From Lysobacterales bacterium (GTDB lineage Bacteria; Pseudomonadota; Gammaproteobacteria; Xanthomonadales; Marinicellaceae): a DNA stretch of 64,000 bases. The position numbers and the translations under genes were made by a program. Every line of letters begins with the position of its first letter. Positions within the stretch are counted from its first letter, which is position 1. This document shows positions 19,053-28,003 of this stretch, piece after piece. The notes under the pieces are model-generated. The model was not told the DNA's origin. It saw only the letters and a list, made by a program, of their open reading frames with translations, and ran no database searches. Where the stretch lies: NCBI GenBank assembly GCA_026988115.1, contig JALSLV010000118.1:18420-82419 (forward strand). The letters run 5' to 3'.

Positions 19053-19922
19053 ATGAAAAAATGTGATATACCATTGAAAGTCGTCGGCCCTGGTTCGCAA
19101 CCAGCCGATAGCGATGGTGCTGAAATTTCCTTTATGAATTTACCAGCAGGCATGACAACCTTTGAAGCACCTATTGTGCCCGAGCCAGAAGAAGTTGTAG
19201 GCATGGAGCAAGCATTGGCCTTGGCTCATGAAATACAAAGTTGTTTAACCCAATACAAAGTTGGTAAAAAGGCGGTCATTTTTGATTTGAATAAATTAGA
19301 TGACAAAAACAGCTTGTTTATGGATCAATTGCTAGGCGATGGCGAGGTCAGTATCCAATACAATGGCGAAGTCCAAATCGAAATTCAAGAATCGGTACTG
19401 GCAGGATTATGGCGTGTGCGTTACCTTGATGCCAACCAAAACATTGTACAAGACACCATGGAAGTAGCAGATATTCCTAGTGTGGTTACCGAATTAACAT
19501 TCAAAAATGCACAAGAAAATTTTGATATGTCTCGCATTGAAATTCCAGAGTCAATTTATAATGCACCACCCTTGTTGGTTGAAGTTAGTGATAAGCTTCC
19601 GGAATTAAAAAAAGGCGATGAGCCGCATATTATCAATTTATCCTTATTACCACATACTGATGATGATATATCCTTTATGTCTCATGTGTTGGGCATTGGT
19701 CCAACGATAATTCTTTCACGCGGTTATGGTAATTGTCGAATTAGCAGTACGGCGACTAAAAATGCTTGGTGGGTGCAATTTTTTAATTCACAAGATACCC
19801 TGATATTAAATACTTTAGAACTAGTTGATATACCCAGTGTCGCAAAAGCCTCCAAGGAAGACCTTGAAGACAGTGCTGAACGCTTGCAAGAAATTTTAAG
19901 CATCTATCATGAAGAGGTTTAG
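19053..19922 (+). CDS. hupH: HyaF/HupH hydrogenase maturation protein
   Basis: 289 residues. The characteristic opening is a Pro-Gly-rich stretch (VVGPGSQPADSDGAEISFMN), and the C-terminal domain contains LSRGYGNCRISST, both typical of HyaF/HupH. The family is needed for iron-sulfur cluster assembly of the small subunit in uptake hydrogenases. GGAG lies before the ATG. It is followed after two bases by the rubredoxin gene. Confidence 0.92.
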   Translation: MKKCDIPLKVVGPGSQPADSDGAEISFMNLPAGMTTFEAPIVPEPEEVVGMEQALALAHEIQSCLTQYKVGKKAVIFDLNKLDDKNSLFMDQLLGDGEVSIQYNGEVQIEIQESVLAGLWRVRYLDANQNIVQDTMEVADIPSVVTELTFKNAQENFDMSRIEIPESIYNAPPLLVEVSDKLPELKKGDEPHIINLSLLPHTDDDISFMSHVLGIGPTIILSRGYGNCRISSTATKNAWWVQFFNSQDTLILNTLELVDIPSVAKASKEDLEDSAERLQEILSIYHEEV

Positions 19923-19924
19923 TA

Positions 19925-20146
19925 ATGGATGATGCAATATTACCGGGCTCTTTTGGTGGTGACAAAAGCAAGCTAAAAGATGACTCAAAACTTGAGTGCA
20001 AAATCTGCTGGCACGTTTACAATCCTGATGAAGGTGATGATTATTGGCAAATAGCCCCAGGCACACCCTTTTCCGAATTGCCTGAAGATTGGTCTTGCCC
20101 AGAATGTGACGGCAATAAAAATGACTTTATGTTAATTGATAAATGA
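19925..20146 (+). CDS. hupI: Rubredoxin (HupI/HoxR type)
   Basis: 73-residue rubredoxin with the iron ligands in CKICWHVYNP and CPECDGN, and the core EDWSCPECD. Rubredoxins at this operon position (HupI, HoxR) are needed to assemble the unusual proximal cluster of the small subunit in the presence of oxygen. This agrees with the six-cysteine pattern seen in hyaA. Stop and next start overlap (ATGA). Confidence 0.95.
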   Translation: MDDAILPGSFGGDKSKLKDDSKLECKICWHVYNPDEGDDYWQIAPGTPFSELPEDWSCPECDGNKNDFMLIDK

Positions 20147-20856
20147 TGAAAACCCAACAATCACAAGAACCGCAAGAAATTGAAACTATTGTCATAACTG
20201 AGGATGAAATAAAAGACAAAAAGAATTTAATTGAATCTGTTTTCACTAGAATTTATCAAGAAAACATGAAAGATGTGCCAGTAATTAACGAAAAATTAGA
20301 GGTAAGCGTCATAGGCTTGCAGCAATGGCAAGAACTCTATCTTGGTGTGCTTATAACGCCTTGGTTTATGAATATTATCCTACTACCCTATGAAACTGAT
20401 ACGTGGAATGATTTGTCAGAACTGAGCAAGGAAACCCATATCTTTCCCTCAGGACGTTATTCTTTTATAATCGGTCGAGATAAAGAATTGGGCACTTATC
20501 AAATGTGTTCGTTATTTTCACCGATGTTTGAATTTGCAGACAATGAGGCGGCATTGGACACTGCCACGGTAGTCATTAAAGAATTGATGAACGTCGAAAA
20601 TATCGAACAAACCGATATAGATTCGGAACAAATAGAACGCATTTGGAAAGGTGAAGAAGAGCACCCTGGTTATGGTGATGAAGGTGATGAAATACCTGAA
20701 GATGAATCAAAAGGCGATTGTGAAGATGGAAAATCTCAAGATAAAACAGAGCCAACACCGATTAAAGACCTAAAAGAAAACATACAAACGCCCATGAGCA
20801 GACGTGATATGTTGCGTGGTGCTTTTTTAAGAAAAAGTGATAACAAGAATGATTGA
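20143..20856 (+). CDS. hupJ: HybE/HupJ/HoxT family hydrogenase chaperone
   Basis: 237 residues. The central region (about 40-150: LQQWQELYLGVLITPWFMN, then FPSGRYSFI) is the HybE family core, a Tat-leader or small-subunit chaperone. It is followed by an acidic low-complexity linker (GDEGDEIPEDESKGDCEDG) and a short tail with SRRDMLRGAF, which resembles a twin-arginine motif but lies at the C-terminus. Overlaps hupI and hupK. Confidence 0.88.
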   Translation: MMKTQQSQEPQEIETIVITEDEIKDKKNLIESVFTRIYQENMKDVPVINEKLEVSVIGLQQWQELYLGVLITPWFMNIILLPYETDTWNDLSELSKETHIFPSGRYSFIIGRDKELGTYQMCSLFSPMFEFADNEAALDTATVVIKELMNVENIEQTDIDSEQIERIWKGEEEHPGYGDEGDEIPEDESKGDCEDGKSQDKTEPTPIKDLKENIQTPMSRRDMLRGAFLRKSDNKND

Positions 20857-21976
20857 AGGACAGCTCATCATTGATGTTAAAAGAAGCTCAAGTGATACAA
20901 CCGTCACTATAACTTCAAGTCGGCCCTTGCACGCTTCACAAATATTGGTGGGTAAAAGTCCAGAACAAGCCTTAAAAATCGTGCCTTTATTGTTTAATAT
21001 TTGCGGTATTGCTCAATCCTATAATGCCTTTAGGGTCTTAATCCACCAGAAAAATTACAAAAATAGTGCTCAACAAATTTTGGTATTAACTGAAACATTA
21101 AAAGAGCACTTGTTGCGAATATTCTTAGATGCACCTCAATTGCTCAACATTAAAGCAAGTGATGTTAATTTATCTTTTGTTGCTCAATTGGTCAAGCAAA
21201 TGCAGACGAGCATATTAGGTGGTCAACCCATATTTGACTTTGAAAATAATGCAACAATTCAGCAAGCTGAAACACAGGCTTTGATTGAAGAAATTGAAAC
21301 CTTTCTTGAAAAACACTTATTTGGAATGCCAATAAATCAATGGCAACAAATTAACACATACCTCGCTTTAATTGAGTGGTCAACAAAGCAGCAAAGTATT
21401 GCCACAAAGGCAATAAATACAATTATTAAAAATGATTGGTCTTCACAAGCGGCTATTTCTTTGCAGCCTTTGCCTGTTTTACCTGTAAAAGAATTGGAAT
21501 TTGAGTTGGGCAATGGCAATGCTAAAAACTTTATTGCTCAACCACGGTGGCAACAAAAAACCTACGAGACCACACCATTAACACGACATCGTAATAATAG
21601 TTTAATCATAGATTTACAAGAAAAGCATGGGAATGGCTTGTTAACCCGTTGGCTTGCACGCCTCGTTGAAGTTTCATTACTGCCTTTGCAAATACGGACT
21701 TTACTGGCAAATAAATCTGCAACAACTGAATCATCACAAATAGCACAAATAGAAGCCGCACGCGGACGTTTAATTCACCGTGCTGTCGTTGAGAACAACA
21801 AAGTAAAAACTTATCAAATTGTGGCTCCAACCGAGTGGAACTTTCACCCAAATGGCGTTGTGGTGGAATCATTGAAAAATATAAAAACAAAGACCAATTC
21901 AGAATACCAAAAAATAGCCCATTGCGTCATTAATGCCATTGACCCATGTGTGGGCTATGAGTTGAGGGTCAGTTAA
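20849..21976 (+). CDS. hupK: HupK/HoxV hydrogenase assembly protein (large-subunit-like scaffold)
   Basis: About 375 residues. It resembles a worn-down large subunit: LLFNICGIAQ corresponds to the first CxxC region but keeps one Cys, and the C-terminus ends DPCVGYELRVS, retaining one Cys of the final motif. HoxV/HupK is thought to be a transient scaffold for the Fe(CN)2CO group before transfer to the large subunit. I chose ATG 20849, which overlaps the hupJ stop by 8 bases, over GTG 20837. It overlaps hypA by one base. Confidence 0.9.
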   Translation: MIEGQLIIDVKRSSSDTTVTITSSRPLHASQILVGKSPEQALKIVPLLFNICGIAQSYNAFRVLIHQKNYKNSAQQILVLTETLKEHLLRIFLDAPQLLNIKASDVNLSFVAQLVKQMQTSILGGQPIFDFENNATIQQAETQALIEEIETFLEKHLFGMPINQWQQINTYLALIEWSTKQQSIATKAINTIIKNDWSSQAAISLQPLPVLPVKELEFELGNGNAKNFIAQPRWQQKTYETTPLTRHRNNSLIIDLQEKHGNGLLTRWLARLVEVSLLPLQIRTLLANKSATTESSQIAQIEAARGRLIHRAVVENNKVKTYQIVAPTEWNFHPNGVVVESLKNIKTKTNSEYQKIAHCVINAIDPCVGYELRVS

Positions 21977-22317
21977 TGCACGAGATGTCATTGTGCGAAG
22001 GCATACTGCAAGTGCTTGAAACAGAAGCAAGCACTCAAAAATTTAAAAAAGTAAAAACCGTCTGGTTAGAAATAGGCGAGTTATCAAGTGTTGAGATTGA
22101 GGCGTTGAAATTTAGTTTTGATGTGGTTATGAAAAACAGCATTGCAAAGGATGCAAAACTTGAAATAATCAGAGTAGCGGGTTCGGCATGGTGTATGCAA
22201 TGCAGTGAACCAGTCAAGATAAAAAAGCGATTTGATGAATGCCCACAATGTGGCAGTTCACAATTGCAAGTTACAGGTGGAACAGAAATGAAAATTAAAG
22301 AACTAGAGGTAGAATAA
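21976..22317 (+). CDS. hypA: Hydrogenase nickel incorporation protein HypA
   Basis: 113-residue nickel metallochaperone. It begins MHEMSLCEG, where His2 is the nickel ligand. The zinc ribbon is at about 74-96 (CMQCSE and CPQCGS). It works with HypB to insert nickel into the large subunit. It overlaps hupK and hypB by one base each. Confidence 0.97.
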   Translation: MHEMSLCEGILQVLETEASTQKFKKVKTVWLEIGELSSVEIEALKFSFDVVMKNSIAKDAKLEIIRVAGSAWCMQCSEPVKIKKRFDECPQCGSSQLQVTGGTEMKIKELEVE

Positions 22318-23171
22318 TGTGTACAGTATGCGGATGCAGTGAAGGCGAAAGTAGGGTAGAAGGTGTAGCGGTCCATGACCATAAGCACGAACATGACCAC
22401 AAGCATGAACACAGTCATGCACATGAGCATAATGGTGATGATCATCATTACGGACATGGTCCTGCTCACGCCCATGCGCCAGGCATGAGCCAATCAAGAA
22501 TGGTGCAAATTGAACAAGATATTTTAGGAAAGAATAACGAATATGCACAAAACAATAAAAGCATGTTAGCAGCCAAAGGAATTTTGTCTTTAAATCTAGT
22601 TTCATCTCCAGGGTCTGGAAAAACAACTTTATTAACTCGAACATTAACCGATTTAAAAGATGATTTGCCGATGGTGGTAATTGAGGGCGATCAAGAAACT
22701 TCTAACGATGCTGATAAAATACGGGCTACAGGTGCCAAAGCAATTCAAATTAATACAGGCAAAGGATGCCACTTGGATGCACACCAAGTTGGTCATGCGA
22801 TTGAACATTTAGACCCAGATGATACTTCGGTATTATTTATTGAAAATGTTGGCAACCTTGTCTGTCCCGCGGCATTTGATTTAGGCGAAGCACACAAAGT
22901 GGCAATATTGTCCGTTACAGAGGGCGAAGATAAACCGATTAAATATCCTGATATGTTTTATGCCGCAGATTTATTGTTATTAAATAAAATTGATTTATTG
23001 CCATATTTGGATTTTGATATTCAAAAGTGTATAGCGTATGCCAAAAAGGTCAACCCAAGTATTCAAATCTTAAAAGTTTCGGCAACAACAGGCGAAGGCA
23101 TGGATGATTGGTACCAATGGATAAAACTATCTCGTCAAAGCAAGCTAATTGGTTTTAAAAAACAGGCATAA
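22317..23171 (+). CDS. hypB: Hydrogenase nickel incorporation GTPase HypB
   Basis: 284 residues. The N-terminal CTVCGC is the high-affinity nickel motif, followed by a His-rich stretch at about 20-55 ([19 protein letters not shown]) that can store nickel. The SIMIBI GTPase core has its P-loop in [11 protein letters not shown] (about 95-105), [13 protein letters not shown], and NKIDLLPY as guanine motif. Together with the nickel permease gene at the end of the operon this gives full nickel supply. Confidence 0.97.
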   Translation: MCTVCGCSEGESRVEGVAVHDHKHEHDHKHEHSHAHEHNGDDHHYGHGPAHAHAPGMSQSRMVQIEQDILGKNNEYAQNNKSMLAAKGILSLNLVSSPGSGKTTLLTRTLTDLKDDLPMVVIEGDQETSNDADKIRATGAKAIQINTGKGCHLDAHQVGHAIEHLDPDDTSVLFIENVGNLVCPAAFDLGEAHKVAILSVTEGEDKPIKYPDMFYAADLLLLNKIDLLPYLDFDIQKCIAYAKKVNPSIQILKVSATTGEGMDDWYQWIKLSRQSKLIGFKKQA

Positions 23172-23183
23172 AGAGAAATTTTT

Positions 23184-24677
23184 ATGAAAAAGACACTGCC
23201 AAGTATTTTGATTGTGATGGATGATAAAGATGCTATTGCGGCATTTGAAGCGATTCTATCTAAACAATTTGAAGTCTTTAGTGCTTTAGATGTTGAAAAC
23301 GCACATGAGATTTTACAACAACAATGGATACAAGTTTTACTCAGCGCACAACGAATGCCAGAGGTCAGAGGGCTGGATTTTTGCCAACAAGTGCGCGCAC
23401 AACATCCAGATGTTATACGCATCATGATAACAGATTATGCTGCCAGTGATATTGTAACCAATGCCATAAAAAACAAAGATATATTTCAATACATCTGCAA
23501 GCCATGGCATAAAAATGAAATCATAGGCAAATTAAACAATGCCATTGAGTTTTTTGAGTTACAGCGAAAAAATGAACAGTTAAAAATAGAATTACAACTC
23601 AAGCCCGATAATATTGAACAAACCATGTTGGCAAAACGGCAAATATTACAAACACGCCTGGATTGGGACATGGGAATAATTCGCAGTCCAGAAAGTCCAG
23701 TAAATCGAATTTGTAATTTAATTCGTAATATTGCCGCCTTTGATGTGCATGTCTTACTCATTGGTGAGTCAGGCACCGACAAAGGTTCTTATGCCCGTGC
23801 TATTCATGATAATTCTTTGCGACAAAAGGAGCCATTTGTGACCCAAAATTGTGCTGGCTTAGATGATGAAATGCTAGAGCGACAATTATTTGGTTATAAA
23901 AACGGTGCGTTTATTGGTGCAAAAAAAGACAAGGCTGGCTTGTTGGCAAAAGCCAATGGTGGCACAATTTATTTGAATGAAATTGATGAAACCTCCACTG
24001 CTTTTCAGTTAAAGTTATTACAAGTTTTGCTTGATGGAGAGGTTTATCAAATAGGCTCAAGTCGCCCAACCAAAATAAATATTCGAGTAGTAGCAGCAAC
24101 CGACCATGACTTGGATGAAAAATTGGGCAATGGAACATTTAGGCGTGATTTGTTTTATCGCATAGCAACCTTTGATATTCATATCCCGCCACTAAGAAAA
24201 CGTCAGCAGGATATCGTGCCAATTGCTATTACTTTATTAAATCAAAATATGGAACTGTTAGGAAAAAAAGTTAATGGTATCGGCGATGAAGCCCTAAAGA
24301 TTTTTGAACAATATGAATGGCCTGGCAATATTGTCGAAATGAACAATGAAGTGAAACGAATGCTGGTTTTGGGTCAAGAAGATTATTTGGGTTCCGACTT
24401 AATTTCGCGGCATATTTTACACGCAACTCCGCAAGAATCTAAAAATGACATGGATTATGTCGTTAATGCCGAAGGTACGCTAAAACAACGCTTGGAGTCA
24501 CTGGAAGCTGTAGTGGTCAAAGAAACCTTAATTAAATGCCGCTGGAATCAAACCAAAGCAGCCCAAGAGCTGGGCTTGTCACGGGTTGGTTTGCGCAATA
24601 AAATTGAGCGTTATGGTTTAGAAAAAAATACCAAAATCATAGATATGCAAGAAGCCACTAAAGAGCAAAAACTATGA
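23184..24677 (+). CDS. hoxA: NtrC-family hydrogenase regulator (HoxA/HupR-like) with degenerate receiver and ATPase
   Basis: 497 residues: receiver (1-125), AAA+ domain (about 165-400), Fis-type helix-turn-helix (about 445-485, NQTKAAQELGLSRVGLRNKI). The place in the operon matches HoxA/HupR, activators of hydrogenase genes. Four hallmark positions are changed. Residue 55, the phosphorylated Asp in LSDQRMP-type receivers, is Ala (LSAQRMP). Walker A reads GESGTDKG, with Asp199 where Gly is expected. The GAFTGA loop reads GAFIGA (Ile244). Walker B reads YLNEID, with Asn265 in place of Asp. Asp13, Asp14 and the Lys of CKPW in the receiver, and the FRRDLFYR arginine region, are kept. The frame is intact and the HTH is normal, so it is probably a working DNA-binding protein that does not use phosphorylation or normal ATP-driven sigma-54 activation. 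No partner histidine kinase gene is in the window. Confidence 0.9.
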   Translation: MKKTLPSILIVMDDKDAIAAFEAILSKQFEVFSALDVENAHEILQQQWIQVLLSAQRMPEVRGLDFCQQVRAQHPDVIRIMITDYAASDIVTNAIKNKDIFQYICKPWHKNEIIGKLNNAIEFFELQRKNEQLKIELQLKPDNIEQTMLAKRQILQTRLDWDMGIIRSPESPVNRICNLIRNIAAFDVHVLLIGESGTDKGSYARAIHDNSLRQKEPFVTQNCAGLDDEMLERQLFGYKNGAFIGAKKDKAGLLAKANGGTIYLNEIDETSTAFQLKLLQVLLDGEVYQIGSSRPTKINIRVVAATDHDLDEKLGNGTFRRDLFYRIATFDIHIPPLRKRQQDIVPIAITLLNQNMELLGKKVNGIGDEALKIFEQYEWPGNIVEMNNEVKRMLVLGQEDYLGSDLISRHILHATPQESKNDMDYVVNAEGTLKQRLESLEAVVVKETLIKCRWNQTKAAQELGLSRVGLRNKIERYGLEKNTKIIDMQEATKEQKL

Positions 24678-27013
24678 CAACAGGTAGGCAAACAGGACAA
24701 AGAATACGTGTCAAAGGCTTGGTGCAAGGTGTTGGTTTTCGCCCTACAGTTTGGATAATTGCTAACAAACAAAAACTCAAAGGAGCTGTCTTGAATGACG
24801 GGCAAGGGGTTTTGATTGAATTGTTTGGTAAGGACAATGAAATCGCAACCTTTATTCAATCACTCAAAGATCAATGTCCGCCATTGGCACGAATTGATAG
24901 CATTGAATCCGAAGGTTTTCACTCAAAACCACCAAATGATTTTACCATTGTTGCCAGCCATGCCACGGCTGCACAAACGGGTATTGTGCCAGATGCCGCG
25001 ACTTGTGAAGTGTGTGCAAAAGAAACCTTTGATAAAAACAATCGTCGTTATCGCTATCCTTTTACCAATTGCACGCATTGTGGCCCTAGATTAACCATCA
25101 TAAAAGCCATCCCTTATGACCGCAAGAATACTTCAATGGCTCCTTTCATCTTATGTGACAAATGCCAAAGTGAATACGACTATCCTGCCGATAGAAGATT
25201 TCACGCCCAACCCAATGCTTGTCCAAAATGCGGTCCAGAAATTTGGTTAGAGCCTGCTATTGAACAAACAAATACAATAAAAGCGACCGTTGAACTACTA
25301 AAACAAGGCAAAATCATTGCCATCAAAGGCATCGGTGGTTTTCATTTGGCGTGCGATGCCAGCAATCAACAAGCCGTAAAAGCATTAAGGCAAAGAAAAA
25401 AACGCAACGCCAAGCCATTTGCATTGATGGCACGAGATATAACAGTCATCGAAAAATACGCAGATATTAATAAACAAGAAAAACAACTGCTGCAATCATC
25501 GATTGCCCCGATTGTTTTGTTGAGTAAAAGTAAAAATGATTTACCAAATGAGCTTGCACCTAGACAAAACACCTTGGGATTTATGTTGCCTTATACGCCA
25601 TTGCATCATTTGCTTTTGCAAAAAATGGACTTTCCTTTAGTTATGACCTCGGGCAATTCTAGCGATATTCCGCAATGTATAGACAATGAAGATGCTAAAC
25701 AATCACTAAAAGATATAGCTGATTATTGGTTGTTAAACAATCGTGATATTGTCAATCGAGTAGATGATTCCGTAGTCAGAGTGGTGGGTGATAATACTCA
25801 AGTTCTACGACGAGCACGGGGCTATGCACCCACTTCGATGGCATTACCCAAAGGATTTGAGCAAAGCACAGATGTTTTGGCATGTGGTGGCGAGTTAAAA
25901 AATACATTTTGCTTGGTCAAAGATGGTTTAGCCATATTATCGCAACATATCGGCGACTTAAAAAATGCCGACACATACAATGATTATGAAAAAACCTTAA
26001 AACTTTTTCAAAATCTATACCAACACCAGCCCAATATAATTGCCATTGACGCACACCCTGATTATTTATCCAGTAAATACGGAAAATCTTTAGCCTTAAA
26101 AAACAATCTTTTGTTATCTACAGTTCAGCATCATCACGCTCATGTTGCTTCGTGTTTAGCAGAAAATAACTGGGCACTCAATCAAGGTAAAGTCTTGGGT
26201 GTGGCACTCGATGGCATAGGTTATGGTGATGATGATAGCATTTGGGGTGGTGAATTTTTGCTAGCGGATTATAGTCAATGCAAACGTGTTGGACGACTTA
26301 AACCGATGGCACTTTTGGGTGGATCTCAAGCGATGCAACAACCGTGGAGAAACACCTATGCACAACTAAGTTCACATTTTGATTGGAAAACAATATCTAA
26401 AAAATACGGGCACTTAGCCATTATTCAATATTTACAACAAAACCCAGTGGCAACCTTAGATGCCATGTTAGAAAAAAACATCAATTCGCCCATGGCATCC
26501 TCAGCTGGCAGGTTATTTGATGCGGTTGCAGCCGCAGTTGGAATTTGTGTTGAACAAGTACAGTACGAAGGACAGGCGGCTATCGAGCTTGAAGCACTGG
26601 TGACAGAATCATTAATTGAGCAACAAAAAAACCATGCCTATACTTTAGAAATTCAAAAAGAAGACAATGGTTTAATGCAACTAAATACCTTTGCACTGTG
26701 GCAAGCACTACTCAAAGATTTAGACAAAGACCTTACACCTGCCGTAATTGCCACACGCTTTCATTTGGGTTTAGCCACTAGCATCGTTGCCATGATTGAG
26801 GCAATTTTAAAAACCCAAAAATTAGAGACCATTGCCCTAAGCGGCGGTGTTTTTCAAAATAAAATATTATTACAACAAGCGGTTGCACAGTTAGAAAGTA
26901 AAAAATACAAGGTGTTAATTCACCAACAAATTCCTGCCAACGATGGTGGTATTGCATTAGGGCAAGCCATGATTGCATTGGCACAACAATTGGAGAAACA
27001 AGCATGTGTTTAG
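24674..27013 (+). CDS. hypF: Carbamoyltransferase HypF
   Basis: 779 residues; makes the carbamoyl-thiocarboxamide on HypE that becomes the cyanide ligand. The domains are an acylphosphatase-like domain (1-95, KGLVQGVGFRPTVW), two zinc fingers (about 112-190, CEVCAKE, CTHCGPR, CDKCQSE, CPKCGPE), a YrdC-like domain (about 205-390, KGIGGFHLACDA), and a Kae1-like domain with HHHAH and the terminal ALSGGVFQN. All metal-binding motifs look intact. ATGA overlap with the regulator gene. Confidence 0.97.
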   Translation: MTTGRQTGQRIRVKGLVQGVGFRPTVWIIANKQKLKGAVLNDGQGVLIELFGKDNEIATFIQSLKDQCPPLARIDSIESEGFHSKPPNDFTIVASHATAAQTGIVPDAATCEVCAKETFDKNNRRYRYPFTNCTHCGPRLTIIKAIPYDRKNTSMAPFILCDKCQSEYDYPADRRFHAQPNACPKCGPEIWLEPAIEQTNTIKATVELLKQGKIIAIKGIGGFHLACDASNQQAVKALRQRKKRNAKPFALMARDITVIEKYADINKQEKQLLQSSIAPIVLLSKSKNDLPNELAPRQNTLGFMLPYTPLHHLLLQKMDFPLVMTSGNSSDIPQCIDNEDAKQSLKDIADYWLLNNRDIVNRVDDSVVRVVGDNTQVLRRARGYAPTSMALPKGFEQSTDVLACGGELKNTFCLVKDGLAILSQHIGDLKNADTYNDYEKTLKLFQNLYQHQPNIIAIDAHPDYLSSKYGKSLALKNNLLLSTVQHHHAHVASCLAENNWALNQGKVLGVALDGIGYGDDDSIWGGEFLLADYSQCKRVGRLKPMALLGGSQAMQQPWRNTYAQLSSHFDWKTISKKYGHLAIIQYLQQNPVATLDAMLEKNINSPMASSAGRLFDAVAAAVGICVEQVQYEGQAAIELEALVTESLIEQQKNHAYTLEIQKEDNGLMQLNTFALWQALLKDLDKDLTPAVIATRFHLGLATSIVAMIEAILKTQKLETIALSGGVFQNKILLQQAVAQLESKKYKVLIHQQIPANDGGIALGQAMIALAQQLEKQACV

Positions 27014-27294
27014 GCATTCCTGGACAAATTATTGAAATCATTGACGAAAAGTTGATGCAAGCAAAAGTCGATGTGGCAGGCATAAAACGCCCAGTTAATA
27101 TTGAATGCATTGTCGATGAACAACATCCACCACAAAAATGTATCGGTGATTGGGTGTTGGTGCATGTGGGTTTTGCCATGAGCCGAATTGATGCAGATGA
27201 AGCACAAAGAACTTTGGATTTATTGCAAGAACTAGAAGAGTACCAAGAAGAAGTCGAAGCAATCAAATCCAGCCAAAAAGAATTGGAGACTTGA
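27004..27294 (+). CDS. hypC: Hydrogenase assembly chaperone HypC
   Basis: 96 residues beginning MCLGIPGQI, with the essential Cys2 that forms a mixed complex with HypD and later the large subunit. The C-terminus is a charged helix (ELEEYQEEVEAIKSS). Overlaps hypF by ten bases. HupF at 18257 is the second family member in the locus. Confidence 0.96.
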   Translation: MCLGIPGQIIEIIDEKLMQAKVDVAGIKRPVNIECIVDEQHPPQKCIGDWVLVHVGFAMSRIDADEAQRTLDLLQELEEYQEEVEAIKSSQKELET

Positions 27295-27295
27295 T

Positions 27296-28003
27296 ATGTC
27301 AAATGACTCAAATGACAATAGGGAACACTTAAAATCTTTGTATCCTTTTTTACATGGCGATAAGAAAAACACAGTCACTGAAAACTCTGCGTTACTGGAT
27401 TCTATCAAACAAAAAGCACAACATTCCATTGATGAAAAACAACGCTTTTTTGATAAAAATTCTCAAGCTTTGATAGAAGCTGCCAAGGCCATTGCACAGG
27501 TTTACCAGAACCAAGGGCGTTTATTTACTATGGGCAATGGCGGTTCAAGTTGTGATGCGGCACATTTGGCTGTTGAGTTTCAACATCCTGTGACCACTGG
27601 TCGTCCTGCGTTACCAGCAATGAACTTGTGCATTGATACCGCCATGATTTCAGCCATTAGCAATGACTTAGGCGTTAAGCATGTTTTTGTACGACAAATT
27701 AATGCCCATGCTCGCCAAGGCGATTGTTTGGTGGGATTTTCTACCAGTGGTAATTCAGAAAATTTAATGCAAGGCTTTAAAAAAGCCAAAGACTTAGGAT
27801 TAATAACCATAGGCTTTGCAGGAGACAAAGGCGGAGCAATGTTAAATAGTGGCTTGTTAGATCATTGTTTGGTGGTTGAAACCGACTCGATACACCGCGT
27901 CCAAGAGGTGCATGTGGCTTGTTATCATATCTTATGGGATTTGGTGCATACATTATTAGCGGATAATCGTGGTTTACTTGGCAAAAATATGGAGCAAACA
28001 TGA
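27296..28003 (+). CDS. SIS-domain protein related to phosphoheptose isomerase, inside the hyp operon
   Basis: 235 residues. A short N-terminal extension leads to a SIS fold like GmhA: GNGGSSCDAAHLAVEF is the phosphosugar-binding loop with the His and Glu that bind zinc in GmhA, FSTSGNSENL is the second phosphate loop, and QEVHVACYHILWDLVH carries the Gln and His of the C-terminal zinc site. Those residues suggest isomerase or sugar-phosphate binding is possible. It is set tightly between hypC and hypD (one base after hypC; overlapping hypD by four), so it is co-expressed with hydrogenase maturation. No LPS heptose genes are nearby. Its role is unknown; I do not name it gmhA. Confidence 0.88.
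   Translation: MSNDSNDNREHLKSLYPFLHGDKKNTVTENSALLDSIKQKAQHSIDEKQRFFDKNSQALIEAAKAIAQVYQNQGRLFTMGNGGSSCDAAHLAVEFQHPVTTGRPALPAMNLCIDTAMISAISNDLGVKHVFVRQINAHARQGDCLVGFSTSGNSENLMQGFKKAKDLGLITIGFAGDKGGAMLNSGLLDHCLVVETDSIHRVQEVHVACYHILWDLVHTLLADNRGLLGKNMEQT

Noticed and set aside
22370..22470. Short CAT/CAC-rich repeats as a possible repeat array
   Set aside because: They encode the His-rich nickel stretch of HypB in frame; no CRISPR-like spacer structure.
27296..28003. Naming the SIS gene gmhA
   Set aside because: The motifs are GmhA-like, but the operon context is hydrogenase maturation and there are no heptose genes nearby; the function is open.
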